From an uncultured Bacilli bacterium (GTDB taxonomy: Bacteria; Bacillota_I; Bacilli_A; RF39; UBA660): a DNA stretch of 35,906 bases. The stretch lies in the NCBI GenBank assembly GCA_910576985.1, contig CAJTLA010000007.1, forward strand, positions 1 to 35,906. The letters are read 5' to 3'. This document shows positions 9,460 through 17,619 of this stretch, in pieces (within the stretch, counting starts at the first letter, position 1; each line of letters opens with the position of its first letter). The position numbers and the translations under genes were made by a program. The notes beneath the pieces are model-generated. The model made no database searches, had not been told where the DNA came from, and saw only the letters and a program-made list of their open reading frames with translations.

Positions 9460-9912
9460 TTAACACGATGTAAACACGTTTTTTTCTTGATTATAATTAC
9501 AAATATGAGAATCAATTGCTAAATTATTAGGAGTAATCACCCCTTCTTCTGTTACAATAATACTACCACTACTAGGTGCTTTACCACTAATTTTTAAAGT
9601 ATATCTAGAAGGTTCCTCTGTTAACAAAGAAATCCCTTCTTCTTCTACAGTCATACCAATCATCGCTTCACAAACAGTGCCATCACAAATAAACTCAAGG
9701 CCATTAGAAGGATAAACTACACTTTCCTCTAATAATGACTCCGTGTAAAAATATTTTGCTGCATGTAAAACCCCATTGGCCGATTCCATTCTGCTTTTCC
9801 CTTGAACCTTATCAATAATATTTAATATGATTGGAGTAGCAATTAAGGCAATGAGTGCGAGTATCACAATTACTGCCAAAAGTTCAATCAATGTAAACGC
9901 ATTTCTTTTCAT
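9460..9912 (-). CDS. Prepilin-like protein with N-terminal methylation motif
   Basis: 150 aa from the ATG at 9912 (TAGGAG 7 nt upstream; the in-frame TTG at 9915 is less likely). The class III signal KRNA|FTLIELLAVIVI has Glu at +5 and a 20-residue hydrophobic helix, as in type IV pilins and pseudopilins. The residue before the cleavage site is Ala instead of the usual Gly. The globular part has Cys residues in FICDGTVCEAM and near the C-terminus (HICNY, FTSC). It also shares the LKISGKAPSSGSI block with the other pilins of this window. It sits between miaA and yutD with its own promoter overlapping the end of miaA. Probably a minor pilin or pseudopilin on the cell surface; the assembly machinery is not in the window. 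Confidence 0.85.
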   Translation of the reverse strand: MKRNAFTLIELLAVIVILALIALIATPIILNIIDKVQGKSRMESANGVLHAAKYFYTESLLEESVVYPSNGLEFICDGTVCEAMIGMTVEEEGISLLTEEPSRYTLKISGKAPSSGSIIVTEEGVITPNNLAIDSHICNYNQEKNVFTSC

Positions 9913-9935
9913 CAATCATCTTCTCCTATAATATA

Positions 9936-9965
9936 AATATACCAAACAAAAGCATTCTAAGTCAA
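9936..9965 (-). promoter_or_regulatory. Sigma-A promoter of the prepilin-yutD unit
   Basis: On the minus strand: -35 TTGACT (9960-9965), an 18-nt spacer, -10 TATATT (9936-9941). The -35 box coincides with the last codons and stop of miaA. Confidence 0.6.
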
Positions 9966-10856
9966 TTCTTTTTTAGAATCAGACGTGTCTATAAACTCAA
10001 ACACTTCAGATACCGTTTGATCAAAATGATCCACATCAACAGAAAACCAAGTCACTGGAACTTGATTTCGAAACCAAGTATATTGACGCTTCGCATACTT
10101 TCGACTATTTTTTTTAATTTCTTCTAAACACCATTCCAAAGTTTTTTCTCCCTCAAAATAAGGAAATAGCTCTTTATATCCGATTGGCGTTAAAACAGCT
10201 TTTGTTCGAATATGAGAATCAAACATTTTTTTTGCCTCTTCTAATAATCCATCCTGAATCATTTGTTCAACACGATGATTAATTCTTTGATATAACAAGT
10301 CACGTTCCATAGTTAATCCAATAAAAACACAAGGATATAATAATGTTTCCGTCTTTTCTTTTTGACTAAGTAACATTTTTGTTTCCTCATAATAATTAAG
10401 AGATCGAACAATTCGTTTTCGATTATTAGGATGAATCGTAGTTTCAGGATCTATCTTTTTTAACCTCAAAAATAATTCTGAAGTACAAACCTCCTCATAC
10501 TCATTATGATAAGACATTTCTACAAACTGATAATCATAAAGAGCCGCTTTTACATATAATCCAGTTCCACCTACTAAAATTGGTATCTTACCTTTTTTTA
10601 TAATTTCATCTATTTTTTTTCGGCAATCTTTTTGATAGTCATATACAGTATAATTTTCTTCTAAATTTTTGAAATCAAACAAATGATGTGGAATTCCTTC
10701 TGTTTCTTTCTCAGTAACTTTAGCAGTTGCAATATCAGCACCTATATATACTTGAGTACTATCTGCATTAATAATCTCGCCATTTAATTTTTTCGCTAAT
10801 TCCACACTCATTTTGGTTTTTCCAACACCAGTCGGTCCTACAATTGCAATTACCAT
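9957..10856 (-). CDS. miaA: tRNA dimethylallyltransferase MiaA
   Basis: 299 aa, typical for MiaA. It transfers the dimethylallyl group from DMAPP to N6 of A37 in tRNAs reading UNN codons. Visible motifs in order: P-loop GPTGVGKT; NADSTQVYIGADIATAK with the catalytic Asp; PHHLFDF; VGGTGLYVKAAL; GLTMERDLLYQRINHRV; GYKELFPY; and the C-terminal RKYAKRQYTWFRN. I prefer the ATG at 10856 (AGGTGTGAT just upstream, MVIAIVGPTG at the N-terminus) over the ATG at 10874, which lies inside the upstream gene and has a weak site. It is the last gene of the priA operon. MiaB, which methylthiolates the MiaA product, is encoded 13 kb upstream. Confidence 0.97.
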   Translation of the reverse strand: MVIAIVGPTGVGKTKMSVELAKKLNGEIINADSTQVYIGADIATAKVTEKETEGIPHHLFDFKNLEENYTVYDYQKDCRKKIDEIIKKGKIPILVGGTGLYVKAALYDYQFVEMSYHNEYEEVCTSELFLRLKKIDPETTIHPNNRKRIVRSLNYYEETKMLLSQKEKTETLLYPCVFIGLTMERDLLYQRINHRVEQMIQDGLLEEAKKMFDSHIRTKAVLTPIGYKELFPYFEGEKTLEWCLEEIKKNSRKYAKRQYTWFRNQVPVTWFSVDVDHFDQTVSEVFEFIDTSDSKKELT

Positions 10857-10863
10857 ATCACAC

Positions 10864-11814
10864 CTACTTTTCATTAATCTTAAGAAAACTATCTTCTAAC
10901 TCTTTCAAATAGCTCTGTTTTAAATCTTGATAATCTCGTTTTCTCAATACAATTTTTTCTTGTTTCATTTCTAAAGAAATACCAATTGCTTTCATAAATT
11001 GTTCTATAGTTACATTTTCTGCATGATCCATCAAACGACAAAATACTTGAATCAAAGAAGGTTGTCTTAAAATCTTTTGGTGCATAAAACAAGCGAGTAT
11101 CATTCCATATAAATATTTCTGAAGAAAAGGGATTGAAATTTGATTAGACTCTAAAATATCATCAATGATTTTTTGAAAAGATGCAGAAACGGAAGAACGA
11201 ACAGAGGGATCTTCTTTTGAAAAGTCTGCCTGTTTTAAAGAGGAATGGTGAATATAAAAATCAATCAATTTTAATTCAACCAACATATGAACTGTCATCA
11301 CATTTGTATCAATAAAACGATTCATTTTAGAATAATATAATTCTTTATTTTTCCACTCTAGACTCTCCAAATAATCTTGAAATAAAAACTCTAATAAAAT
11401 GGCAAATGTCTCTATTAAATAGTCAGAATTCTTAACCCCTTGCTTTTCTTTCATCCAATACTCTATAAAAAGGTGCAATAAATTAAAACTATCTTGTAAA
11501 TGATACGATGCAATACATTCGTAATCCTTTTTATCAATTCGCTTTTTCTTTTTTGCTTGCAAAAATGATATTTTAGAATCCAATACTTGATCAAATTCTA
11601 AAGCATACTTAGGATTTAAAGAATACAAAAAATCATGTACATAATTCATCGTATCAGATTTAATAATATAATCTTCAAATAAATAAGAATCCATATTAAG
11701 TTGAAAAAAATGATCTACATAAAGATAGGCAAATTCATCAACCAAATCAAGCTCATTTAACTTAAAAAAAGGACTTTTCAAATAAGATTCTACAATTTTT
11801 TCTAAATTTTTCAT
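10864..11814 (-). CDS. Uncharacterised protein, alpha-helical, between queA and miaA
   Basis: 316 aa from the ATG at 11814. AGGTGATG, overlapping the queA stop, serves as its ribosome-binding site; the in-frame GTG at 11823 lies inside that site. I do not recognise a family. The protein is rich in Leu, Lys, Phe and Tyr, with no signal peptide, no clear membrane span and no visible catalytic motif, and it looks like an all-helical cytoplasmic protein. Its tight packing between queA and miaA suggests co-expression with tRNA modification genes but does not show a shared role. Probably a lineage-specific conserved protein. Confidence 0.8.
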   Translation of the reverse strand: MKNLEKIVESYLKSPFFKLNELDLVDEFAYLYVDHFFQLNMDSYLFEDYIIKSDTMNYVHDFLYSLNPKYALEFDQVLDSKISFLQAKKKKRIDKKDYECIASYHLQDSFNLLHLFIEYWMKEKQGVKNSDYLIETFAILLEFLFQDYLESLEWKNKELYYSKMNRFIDTNVMTVHMLVELKLIDFYIHHSSLKQADFSKEDPSVRSSVSASFQKIIDDILESNQISIPFLQKYLYGMILACFMHQKILRQPSLIQVFCRLMDHAENVTIEQFMKAIGISLEMKQEKIVLRKRDYQDLKQSYLKELEDSFLKINEK

Positions 11815-11823
11815 ATTCATCAC

Positions 11824-12849
11824 CTATTTTATAAACATACTATCACCGAAAGAAAAGAAACGATATTGACACCGAATAGCTTCTTCATAAGCATTCAAAA
11901 TATAATCTTTTTTTGCAAAAGCACTCACTAACATTAATAATGTAGACTTTGGTAAATGAAAGTTTGTAATTAAATGATCAATGGCTTTAAATGAATAACC
12001 GGGATAAATAAAGATATCAGTCCATCCACTACATTCTCTAAATTCACCATAAAGTGACATAATAGATTCCAATACTCTAGTAGAAGTAGTACCTACACTA
12101 ATAATTGGACGTTTTTCTTTTTTTGCTTGATTCAATATTTCCGCACTCTCTTTTGTCATTTGATAAAATTCGCTGTGCATTTTGTGCTGATTAACATCCT
12201 CTACATTTACTGGACGAAACGTCCCTAATCCTACATGTAAAGTAACAGGAACAATAATCACCCCTTTATCAATCAACTTTTTCATCAAATCCTGTGTAAA
12301 ATGAAACCCTGCAGTTGGAGCAGCTGCACTACCCAAATTTTTTGCATAAACAGTTTGATAACGATCTTTTTCTGATAATTTTTCATGAATATAAGGAGGT
12401 AGTGGCATTTCACCCAAAGACTCCAAAATTTCATAAAAAATACCTTGATAATGAAACTTGAAAAAGCGAATTCCATCTTCTTTCACGTCCACGCATTCAG
12501 CTTTTAATTGCCCATTACCAAAAGAAACGATTGTTCCAACTGAAATTCGTTTCGCTGGTTTTGCCAAACACTCCCAAATATCTTCACCAATATTTTTCAA
12601 CATTAAAATCTGAACCACTGCATTTGTCTCTTCTTTCATCCCATAAAGCCTAGCTGGAATCACTTTCGTATCATTAATAACTAAAACATCTCCTTTATGT
12701 AGATAATGTTCAATATCCGAAAAAATATGATGACTAATCTCTCCTGTTTTTTTATCTAATACGAGTAACTTTGAAGTGTCTCGTTGTTTTAATGGGGTTT
12801 GAGCAATTAAACTTTCTGGAAGTTCATAATCAAAATCACTAGTTTTCAT
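11824..12849 (-). CDS. queA: tRNA preQ1(34) S-adenosylmethionine ribosyltransferase-isomerase QueA
   Basis: 341 aa, the normal length. QueA moves the ribosyl part of SAM onto preQ1 in the wobble position of GUN tRNAs to make epoxyqueuosine. Family signatures: DFDYELPESLIAQTPLKQRD at the N-terminus, VINDTKVIPARLYG, GFHFTQDLM, LHVGLGTFRPV and SVGTTSTRVLES. The start ATG (AAAAGGAG about 9 nt upstream) overlaps the stop of the 202-codon gene by 4 bp. The usual partner tgt is not next to it here. ruvB lies one gene upstream, as in the Bacillus ruvA-ruvB-queA order. Confidence 0.98.
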   Translation of the reverse strand: MKTSDFDYELPESLIAQTPLKQRDTSKLLVLDKKTGEISHHIFSDIEHYLHKGDVLVINDTKVIPARLYGMKEETNAVVQILMLKNIGEDIWECLAKPAKRISVGTIVSFGNGQLKAECVDVKEDGIRFFKFHYQGIFYEILESLGEMPLPPYIHEKLSEKDRYQTVYAKNLGSAAAPTAGFHFTQDLMKKLIDKGVIIVPVTLHVGLGTFRPVNVEDVNQHKMHSEFYQMTKESAEILNQAKKEKRPIISVGTTSTRVLESIMSLYGEFRECSGWTDIFIYPGYSFKAIDHLITNFHLPKSTLLMLVSAFAKKDYILNAYEEAIRCQYRFFSFGDSMFIK

Positions 12850-13454
12850 ACACCCACGCTCCTTTTAAATGTTTGACTTGATTGATAACTTTGAATATTT
12901 TTCAAAATTTCTTTTTTCAATATTGACAAATTACTTTCATCTGGTCTTTCTAACAATTGATCTTGTATTCTTCTACAAAAGAATAAAAACACTCTTTTCA
13001 CTCGTTCCATATCAACTTTATATCGATTTGTTAAAGTAGATGAATAATCAATATAAATTGCATGCTTCAATACTTTATGAATCCAAACATGATCAATCAA
13101 TAATTTGAAATACCGCATATCTCCATCAATATGATCTTTTGTAATAGAATCACAAACAAAAATTAAAAGTATTGGTTCAAAAGAAAACACTGATTTCTGA
13201 AATTGATATACTAAATGACAGAAAACAAATTCTCTCCATAATCTCTGATCTCTTTTAGCAGGAACAAAATCCAATTGCTGAATAAAATAAGAAAATAATA
13301 AGGCATCAGATACTGGCAATTCATTCAATTGTTTTAATTCTTCAAAGATAGAAAATTCAACTGAATTTTTCTTAGGAGTTTCTCCATATATCATACTATA
13401 TTTTGTCCAAAGAGAATCATAAATAGGGTTAATAATATTATCCATTTTTTTCAT
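12846..13454 (-). CDS. Uncharacterised protein between ruvB and queA
   Basis: 202 aa, no family recognised. It has aromatic- and Leu-rich helical stretches (LLFSYFIQQLDF, EFVFCHLVYQF, ILLIFVCDSI). None is clearly a membrane helix, and no catalytic motif is evident. The gene starts 7 bp after ruvB and overlaps queA by 4 bp (ATGA), so it is translationally coupled inside the operon. The ribosome-binding site is weak (AGATTAGTG). It interrupts the common ruvB-queA adjacency, suggesting a lineage-specific insertion of a conserved gene. Confidence 0.78.
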   Translation of the reverse strand: MKKMDNIINPIYDSLWTKYSMIYGETPKKNSVEFSIFEELKQLNELPVSDALLFSYFIQQLDFVPAKRDQRLWREFVFCHLVYQFQKSVFSFEPILLIFVCDSITKDHIDGDMRYFKLLIDHVWIHKVLKHAIYIDYSSTLTNRYKVDMERVKRVFLFFCRRIQDQLLERPDESNLSILKKEILKNIQSYQSSQTFKRSVGV

Positions 13455-13461
13455 AAAAACA

Positions 13462-14466
13462 CTAATCTATTTTATCAGGACAAGGAAGTCCTAAATGTTC
13501 ATAAGCTTTCTTAGTGACCATTCTCCCCCTACTTGTTCTCTTTAAAAACCCATGCTGCAATAAATATGGTTCATAAACGTCCTCTATCGTTGTTTGTTCT
13601 TCACCAATACTAGAAGCAATTGCTTCGATCCCTACTGGTCCACCATTAAATTTTTCAATAATTGATTTTAATAAATGATAATCAGTATCATCTAGTCCCA
13701 TAGAATCTACCTTCAATTTATCAAGTGCAAAAGAAGCAATTTTTAAATTAATCACTCCATCTCCCATTACAAGAGCATAATCACGAACTCGTTTAAATAA
13801 ACGATTCGCAATTCTTGGAGTCCCACGACTTCTACGAGCCAATTCCATAGCTGCATCATGTTCGATAGGAGCATTTAAAACCTTACTTGTTCTTTCTACG
13901 ATTTGAGTCAATTCTTCTATGGTATAATAATTTAATTTTGAAATGATGCCAAACCGATCACGAAGTGGCCCTGTTAAATCTCCTGCTCTTGTGGTTGCAC
14001 CTACCAAAGTAAATGGAGGCAAATCAATTCGAATATTTCTACTACTAGAATCATTACCAACAATAATATCCAATGTAAAATCTTCCATAGCAGAATAAAG
14101 AATTTCTTCTATAAACCGTGGAATTCTATGAATCTCATCAATAAATAAAACATCACCAGGTTCTAAACTAGACAAAATGGCCGCTAAATCACCACTTTTT
14201 TCAATTGCTGGACCACTCGCCGTCTTAACAGAAGTTCCAAGTTCACTTGCTATAATATAAGCGAGAGTAGTTTTTCCAAGTCCTGGTGGACCATATAACA
14301 AAACATGATCTAATGATTCTTCTCTCATTAATGATGCTTTAATGAATATTTCTAAATTTTCTTTTACTTCTGTTTGACCAATATAATCGCTCATTTTTTC
14401 TGGTCGAATATTTTGTAAATTTTCATCTTCTTCTAATTTTTCATTTGTGATAATTCTTTCGTCCAT
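13462..14466 (-). CDS. ruvB: Holliday junction branch-migration ATPase RuvB
   Basis: 334 aa, typical. This AAA+ motor forms hexameric rings that drive branch migration with RuvA. Visible: RPEKMSDYIGQ near the N-terminus; Walker A LLYGPPGLGKTTLA; Walker B VLFIDEIHR; sensor 1 LVGATTRAGDLTGPLRDRFG; and the C-terminal winged helix (GGPVGIEAIASSIGEEQTTI, then GRMVTKKAYEHLG). GAGGTGAC provides the ribosome-binding site and overlaps the stop of the upstream phosphatase gene. The partner ruvA lies one gene upstream. RuvC is not expected in Firmicutes, where RecU fills the role. Confidence 0.98.
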   Translation of the reverse strand: MDERIITNEKLEEDENLQNIRPEKMSDYIGQTEVKENLEIFIKASLMREESLDHVLLYGPPGLGKTTLAYIIASELGTSVKTASGPAIEKSGDLAAILSSLEPGDVLFIDEIHRIPRFIEEILYSAMEDFTLDIIVGNDSSSRNIRIDLPPFTLVGATTRAGDLTGPLRDRFGIISKLNYYTIEELTQIVERTSKVLNAPIEHDAAMELARRSRGTPRIANRLFKRVRDYALVMGDGVINLKIASFALDKLKVDSMGLDDTDYHLLKSIIEKFNGGPVGIEAIASSIGEEQTTIEDVYEPYLLQHGFLKRTSRGRMVTKKAYEHLGLPCPDKID

Positions 14467-14469
14467 GTG

Positions 14470-15030
14470 TCACCTCGATTCTAGTAAAGTTTCAATAGAA
14501 AGCCAATCATATACTCTTTTACAAGAACAATCTTGCTGATTCATAACAGAATCTATCAAATAGACAGGAATTCCTGACGTTGATACTTCCATACAATTCC
14601 GAATATTATCATCAATAAATAAATCAATTTTTTCTCGTTCACAAATTTGTTTCTTGTGATCTGCAGATAAAATTAATTTATCGTAAGGAATTTCATATTG
14701 TTTTAACCAAGCAAGCGTAATCGCTTCTGGGTCTTGTAAAGTCTTCTGACTACGGGCAGTAATGAAAATAATTTCATGTCCTTTTTCTTTCAAACGTTTT
14801 AAAACCTCTTTACAATTTGGCTTTATTCCTACCTCAGATATCAATGGATCATAATATTTTCTGGCATATTGAAAAAATTCTGAATCCGAAATTCCTAGAA
14901 TGTTCTGATAATAGCCTCCAATTTCATAGTGCAATTCATTTTCATGTAAATGAAAGTATTCTAACATATGTGGAAGCATATCTTCAAAGGTAGTTGCAAT
15001 AGTATCATCAATATCAATTCCAATTCTCAT
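14470..15030 (-). CDS. HAD-superfamily phosphatase, 5'(3')-deoxyribonucleotidase-like
   Basis: 186 aa. HAD motif I is at the very N-terminus (GIDIDDTIATT, with the nucleophile and acid/base Asp pair). Motif II is FITARS, and motif IV is DLFIDDN near residue 137. This layout fits the NT5C/YorS-like 5' nucleotidase family, which dephosphorylates small nucleotides, but the substrate cannot be read from the sequence. The start ATG follows AGGTGA, which overlaps the ruvA stop, and the stop codon lies inside the ruvB ribosome-binding site. It is thus embedded between ruvA and ruvB, which are normally adjacent. A nucleotide clean-up role next to DNA repair genes is speculative. Confidence 0.85.
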   Translation of the reverse strand: MRIGIDIDDTIATTFEDMLPHMLEYFHLHENELHYEIGGYYQNILGISDSEFFQYARKYYDPLISEVGIKPNCKEVLKRLKEKGHEIIFITARSQKTLQDPEAITLAWLKQYEIPYDKLILSADHKKQICEREKIDLFIDDNIRNCMEVSTSGIPVYLIDSVMNQQDCSCKRVYDWLSIETLLESR

Positions 15031-15037
15031 AATTCAC

Positions 15038-15592
15038 CTACTTTAATAATAATCTAAGGGATTCCTTAATCTGTTCCTCAATCGTTTTATCCTTAGACAC
15101 TTGAGGCAAAATCTTTTTAATATCTGCAGATTTATATCCAAGTGCTTTTAATGCCTCTACAAGTTCTTCATTAATAGCAACAGAAGGTACAACGTCTCCA
15201 CTCACTAGTTTTCCCTTTAAATCCAATATAATTTGTCTTGCGACTTTATCTCCAATTTTAGGAAACTTTTTTAAATATAAAATATTCTCTCTTTCAATTG
15301 CATCGATAATTCCTGCAATAGAACCAGTCGCTAACATAGGAAGAGCCATTTTACAACCAAGCCCTTTTACATTAATTAACTTCAAAAACAATTCTTTTTC
15401 TTCTTTAGAAATAAAACCATACAAAGATTGTTCATCTTCTCTTATATACTGGTACAAATAAACTTGAACTTCTTTTCCAAGTTCAAAAGAATAAGGATTG
15501 GGTGTAAAAATGGAATATCCAATTCCATTTACTTCCACTACAATAAAACTACTTTCAATTTCTGTAACCATTCCCTTAATATATGAATACAT
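15038..15592 (-). CDS. ruvA: Holliday junction DNA-binding protein RuvA
   Basis: 184 aa from the ATG at 15592, giving MYSYIKGMVTEI, which aligns with other RuvA N-termini. GAGGGGG lies 6 nt upstream, and the in-frame GTG at 15607 is part of that site. RuvA tetramers hold the junction and load RuvB. Visible: the N-terminal OB fold (EVNGIGYSIFTPNPYSF, YLYQYIREDEQSLYGF); helix-hairpin-helix motifs (LINVKGLGCKMALPML and FPKIGDKVARQIILDL); and the C-terminal RuvB-binding domain (EELVEALKALGYKSADIKK). Slightly shorter than the ~200-aa average. Confidence 0.97.
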   Translation of the reverse strand: MYSYIKGMVTEIESSFIVVEVNGIGYSIFTPNPYSFELGKEVQVYLYQYIREDEQSLYGFISKEEKELFLKLINVKGLGCKMALPMLATGSIAGIIDAIERENILYLKKFPKIGDKVARQIILDLKGKLVSGDVVPSVAINEELVEALKALGYKSADIKKILPQVSKDKTIEEQIKESLRLLLK

Positions 15593-15612
15593 ATAATACC
15601 CCCTCACAATTA

Positions 15613-15915
15613 CTAATTTTTCTTAAAAAATATACGAATGGTATAAAATTCAAAAATAGCAACCAAAATGATATATCCTAAAATCAAAAGTGTATTAAAC
15701 ACTCCCGTTGAATAAGCATTAATAATTCCTGGAATCGAAGTTGGTATATATTTATTAACAAAGGTTGTAAATTCAAAAATATTTAAAAGATCTTTAATCA
15801 TATGAAACAATCTTAAAAAAATATCTACAATCAACATAAAGTATACAAAACTACTGAATTGTTTAAAGAAAAAAACAACCACTCCAATTAAAACAACTAA
15901 TATAATTAAATCCAT
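15613..15915 (-). CDS. Small integral membrane protein of unknown function
   Basis: 100 aa from the ATG at 15915 (AAAGGG 6 nt upstream; the ATG at 15921 directly abuts that site). There are three probable membrane segments: residues about 2-18 (DLIILVVLIGVVVFFF), 22-42 and 72-95 (NTLLILGYIILVAIFEFYTI). The loop between the second and third contains YIPTSIPGIINAYSTG. I recognise no family. It sits between a single-span membrane protein gene and ruvA in the priA operon, 5 bp from the ruvA-side GTG. Confidence 0.72.
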   Translation of the reverse strand: MDLIILVVLIGVVVFFFKQFSSFVYFMLIVDIFLRLFHMIKDLLNIFEFTTFVNKYIPTSIPGIINAYSTGVFNTLLILGYIILVAIFEFYTIRIFFKKN

Positions 15916-15927
15916 AAACATCCCTTT

Positions 15928-16608
15928 CTATTCTAAACGAATATCCTCCATTTCACCAATGTCTGAATAAACAATTTCTACTTGATAATTCAAAATTGCT
16001 TTTTGATTATATTTTTGAAAATTCGTGAAATCAATATTCGCCTCTACTAAAGTTCCATGATTTTCAGATAATTCAATCGTAAGTGTGTGATCATCTGTAA
16101 TCATACTTCCATCATATAATTCTACAAATTTTGAAACAGGTACAGAATACCCTTTTTTAACCACTCCTGATTCATAATTGGTAGTATACTCTAAATTTCC
16201 TTGTAATACCAATTTTTTAAAAAACTCAGGTCGTAATTTCAAAAAATCTATATCCAATAAAATCGTACTATTTTGTAAAACCTTCGTATCATTAAAAAAT
16301 AAATATAGTTGATCATTTTCTAAAAAATAAGTTTGATTAGAAAGAGAAAAACTTTCATTTTTTCCATTTCTAACACCATTTACTACATAAGTTTGATCAT
16401 TAATCAAAAACGTCATTTGATATTGATAGTTTGACTCGATTTTCACTGGTGCTGGATGATTTGTATTTTCACTATTGCCTAGTAGTGAAAATACAAATAT
16501 GAAAAATATGAGCCATAAACCTAACGAAACAAATGCACGCGTTCTCCTATTTTTCAATAATTCCCGAATTTTTACAACAGATTCATTTTCTTTTATTTTT
16601 TTTATCAT
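15928..16608 (-). CDS. Single-span membrane-anchored extracytoplasmic protein of unknown function
   Basis: 226 aa. A basic N-terminus (KKIKENESVVKIRELLKNRRTR) is followed by one membrane helix (about residues 27-44, FVSLGLWLIFFIFVFSLLG). The remainder is predicted to lie outside, with beta-rich sequence such as YQMTFLINDQTYVVNGVRNG. This is an N-in, C-out topology by the positive-inside rule. No family recognised. The ATG lies 1 bp after the fmt stop, so translation is probably coupled to fmt. Function unknown. Confidence 0.78.
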   Translation of the reverse strand: MIKKIKENESVVKIRELLKNRRTRAFVSLGLWLIFFIFVFSLLGNSENTNHPAPVKIESNYQYQMTFLINDQTYVVNGVRNGKNESFSLSNQTYFLENDQLYLFFNDTKVLQNSTILLDIDFLKLRPEFFKKLVLQGNLEYTTNYESGVVKKGYSVPVSKFVELYDGSMITDDHTLTIELSENHGTLVEANIDFTNFQKYNQKAILNYQVEIVYSDIGEMEDIRLE

Positions 16609-16609
16609 A

Positions 16610-17575
16610 TTAATCTAAAATCTTTCCTACTAAACTCTCTTTATTTTGCATTCCTCGTACAAATGAAACCGCATCTACTTTTGTTTTTCCTTCTAATTGA
16701 ACTTCAGTAAAAACAATTTCTCCATTACTAACTTTTACACCAAATCCATCAGGATAAATAGAAGTAATTTGTCCATCAAATAATTCTGGGAAAAAATTTT
16801 CTGTAACATAACTTTTCCATACTTTCAAGATTTTTCCCTCTAACATACAATAAGCACCTGGCCAACGATTCAATCCTCTAATCTGATTATATATTTGACG
16901 CTTGGTCTTATTGAAAACAATTCTCTCATCTTCTCTTTTAATCACAAATCCATAAGTCGCATTGCTAGAATCCTGTTTTACTCTCGTATTTGTGCCTGAT
17001 ATAATTGATGGTAAAGTTTGTAATAAAAGATCACGACCCAAAATAGATAATTTATCATGTAATGTAGAAGCAGTATCTTCATAATCAATTGGAATTGATT
17101 CTTGTGAAATAATATCTCCTTCATCCATCCCCTCACTCATATACATAATGGTTACTCCTGTTTCAGTTGCACCATTCATAATCGCTCTATGAATAGGAGC
17201 TCCACCACGATATTTTGGTAATAATGAGGCATGTACATTAATACAACCCAATCTTGGAATTTGCAATAAATCATATGGCAAAATTTGTCCATATGCACAT
17301 GTAATAATCAAATCAGGTTGCAAGTTTTTAATTTCTTCCAATGAATCTCCTACTTTATTTGGTTGTAATATCAAAACAGTATGTTCTAAAGCAACCTTTT
17401 TTACTGGAGAACAAGCTATCTTCCCTTCTCTGCCAACTTTTTTATCTGGTTGAGTAACAACAGCTTTTACTTTATACTGTTCTAATAAACCTTCTAATAT
17501 TGGAACAGCAAAATCTGGGGTTCCCATAAAAACAATTTTCAAATCTTTTTCAACATTGATTTTTTCTAAATCCAT
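16610..17575 (-). CDS. fmt: Methionyl-tRNA formyltransferase Fmt
   Basis: 321 aa from the ATG at 17575 (AGGTGAT 4 nt upstream; the in-frame GTG at 17584 is within that site). Fmt formylates initiator Met-tRNA using 10-formyl-THF. Family features: KIVFMGTPDFAVPILEGL; QPDKKVGR; AYGQILP; NVHASLLPKYRGGAPIHRA, which carries the catalytic Asn and His and the SLLPxxRG signature; GVTIMYMSEGMDEGDI with the catalytic Asp; and the C-terminal tRNA-binding OB domain (RGLNRWPGAYCML). The N-terminus is about 13 residues longer than usual. The gene lies 44 bp after priA, as in Bacillus, but def is missing between them. Confidence 0.97.
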   Translation of the reverse strand: MDLEKINVEKDLKIVFMGTPDFAVPILEGLLEQYKVKAVVTQPDKKVGREGKIACSPVKKVALEHTVLILQPNKVGDSLEEIKNLQPDLIITCAYGQILPYDLLQIPRLGCINVHASLLPKYRGGAPIHRAIMNGATETGVTIMYMSEGMDEGDIISQESIPIDYEDTASTLHDKLSILGRDLLLQTLPSIISGTNTRVKQDSSNATYGFVIKREDERIVFNKTKRQIYNQIRGLNRWPGAYCMLEGKILKVWKSYVTENFFPELFDGQITSIYPDGFGVKVSNGEIVFTEVQLEGKTKVDAVSFVRGMQNKESLVGKILD

Positions 17576-17619
17576 TTTTATCACCTATTTTTAATTCTAC
17601 CACAAAATATAGAAAAGTA

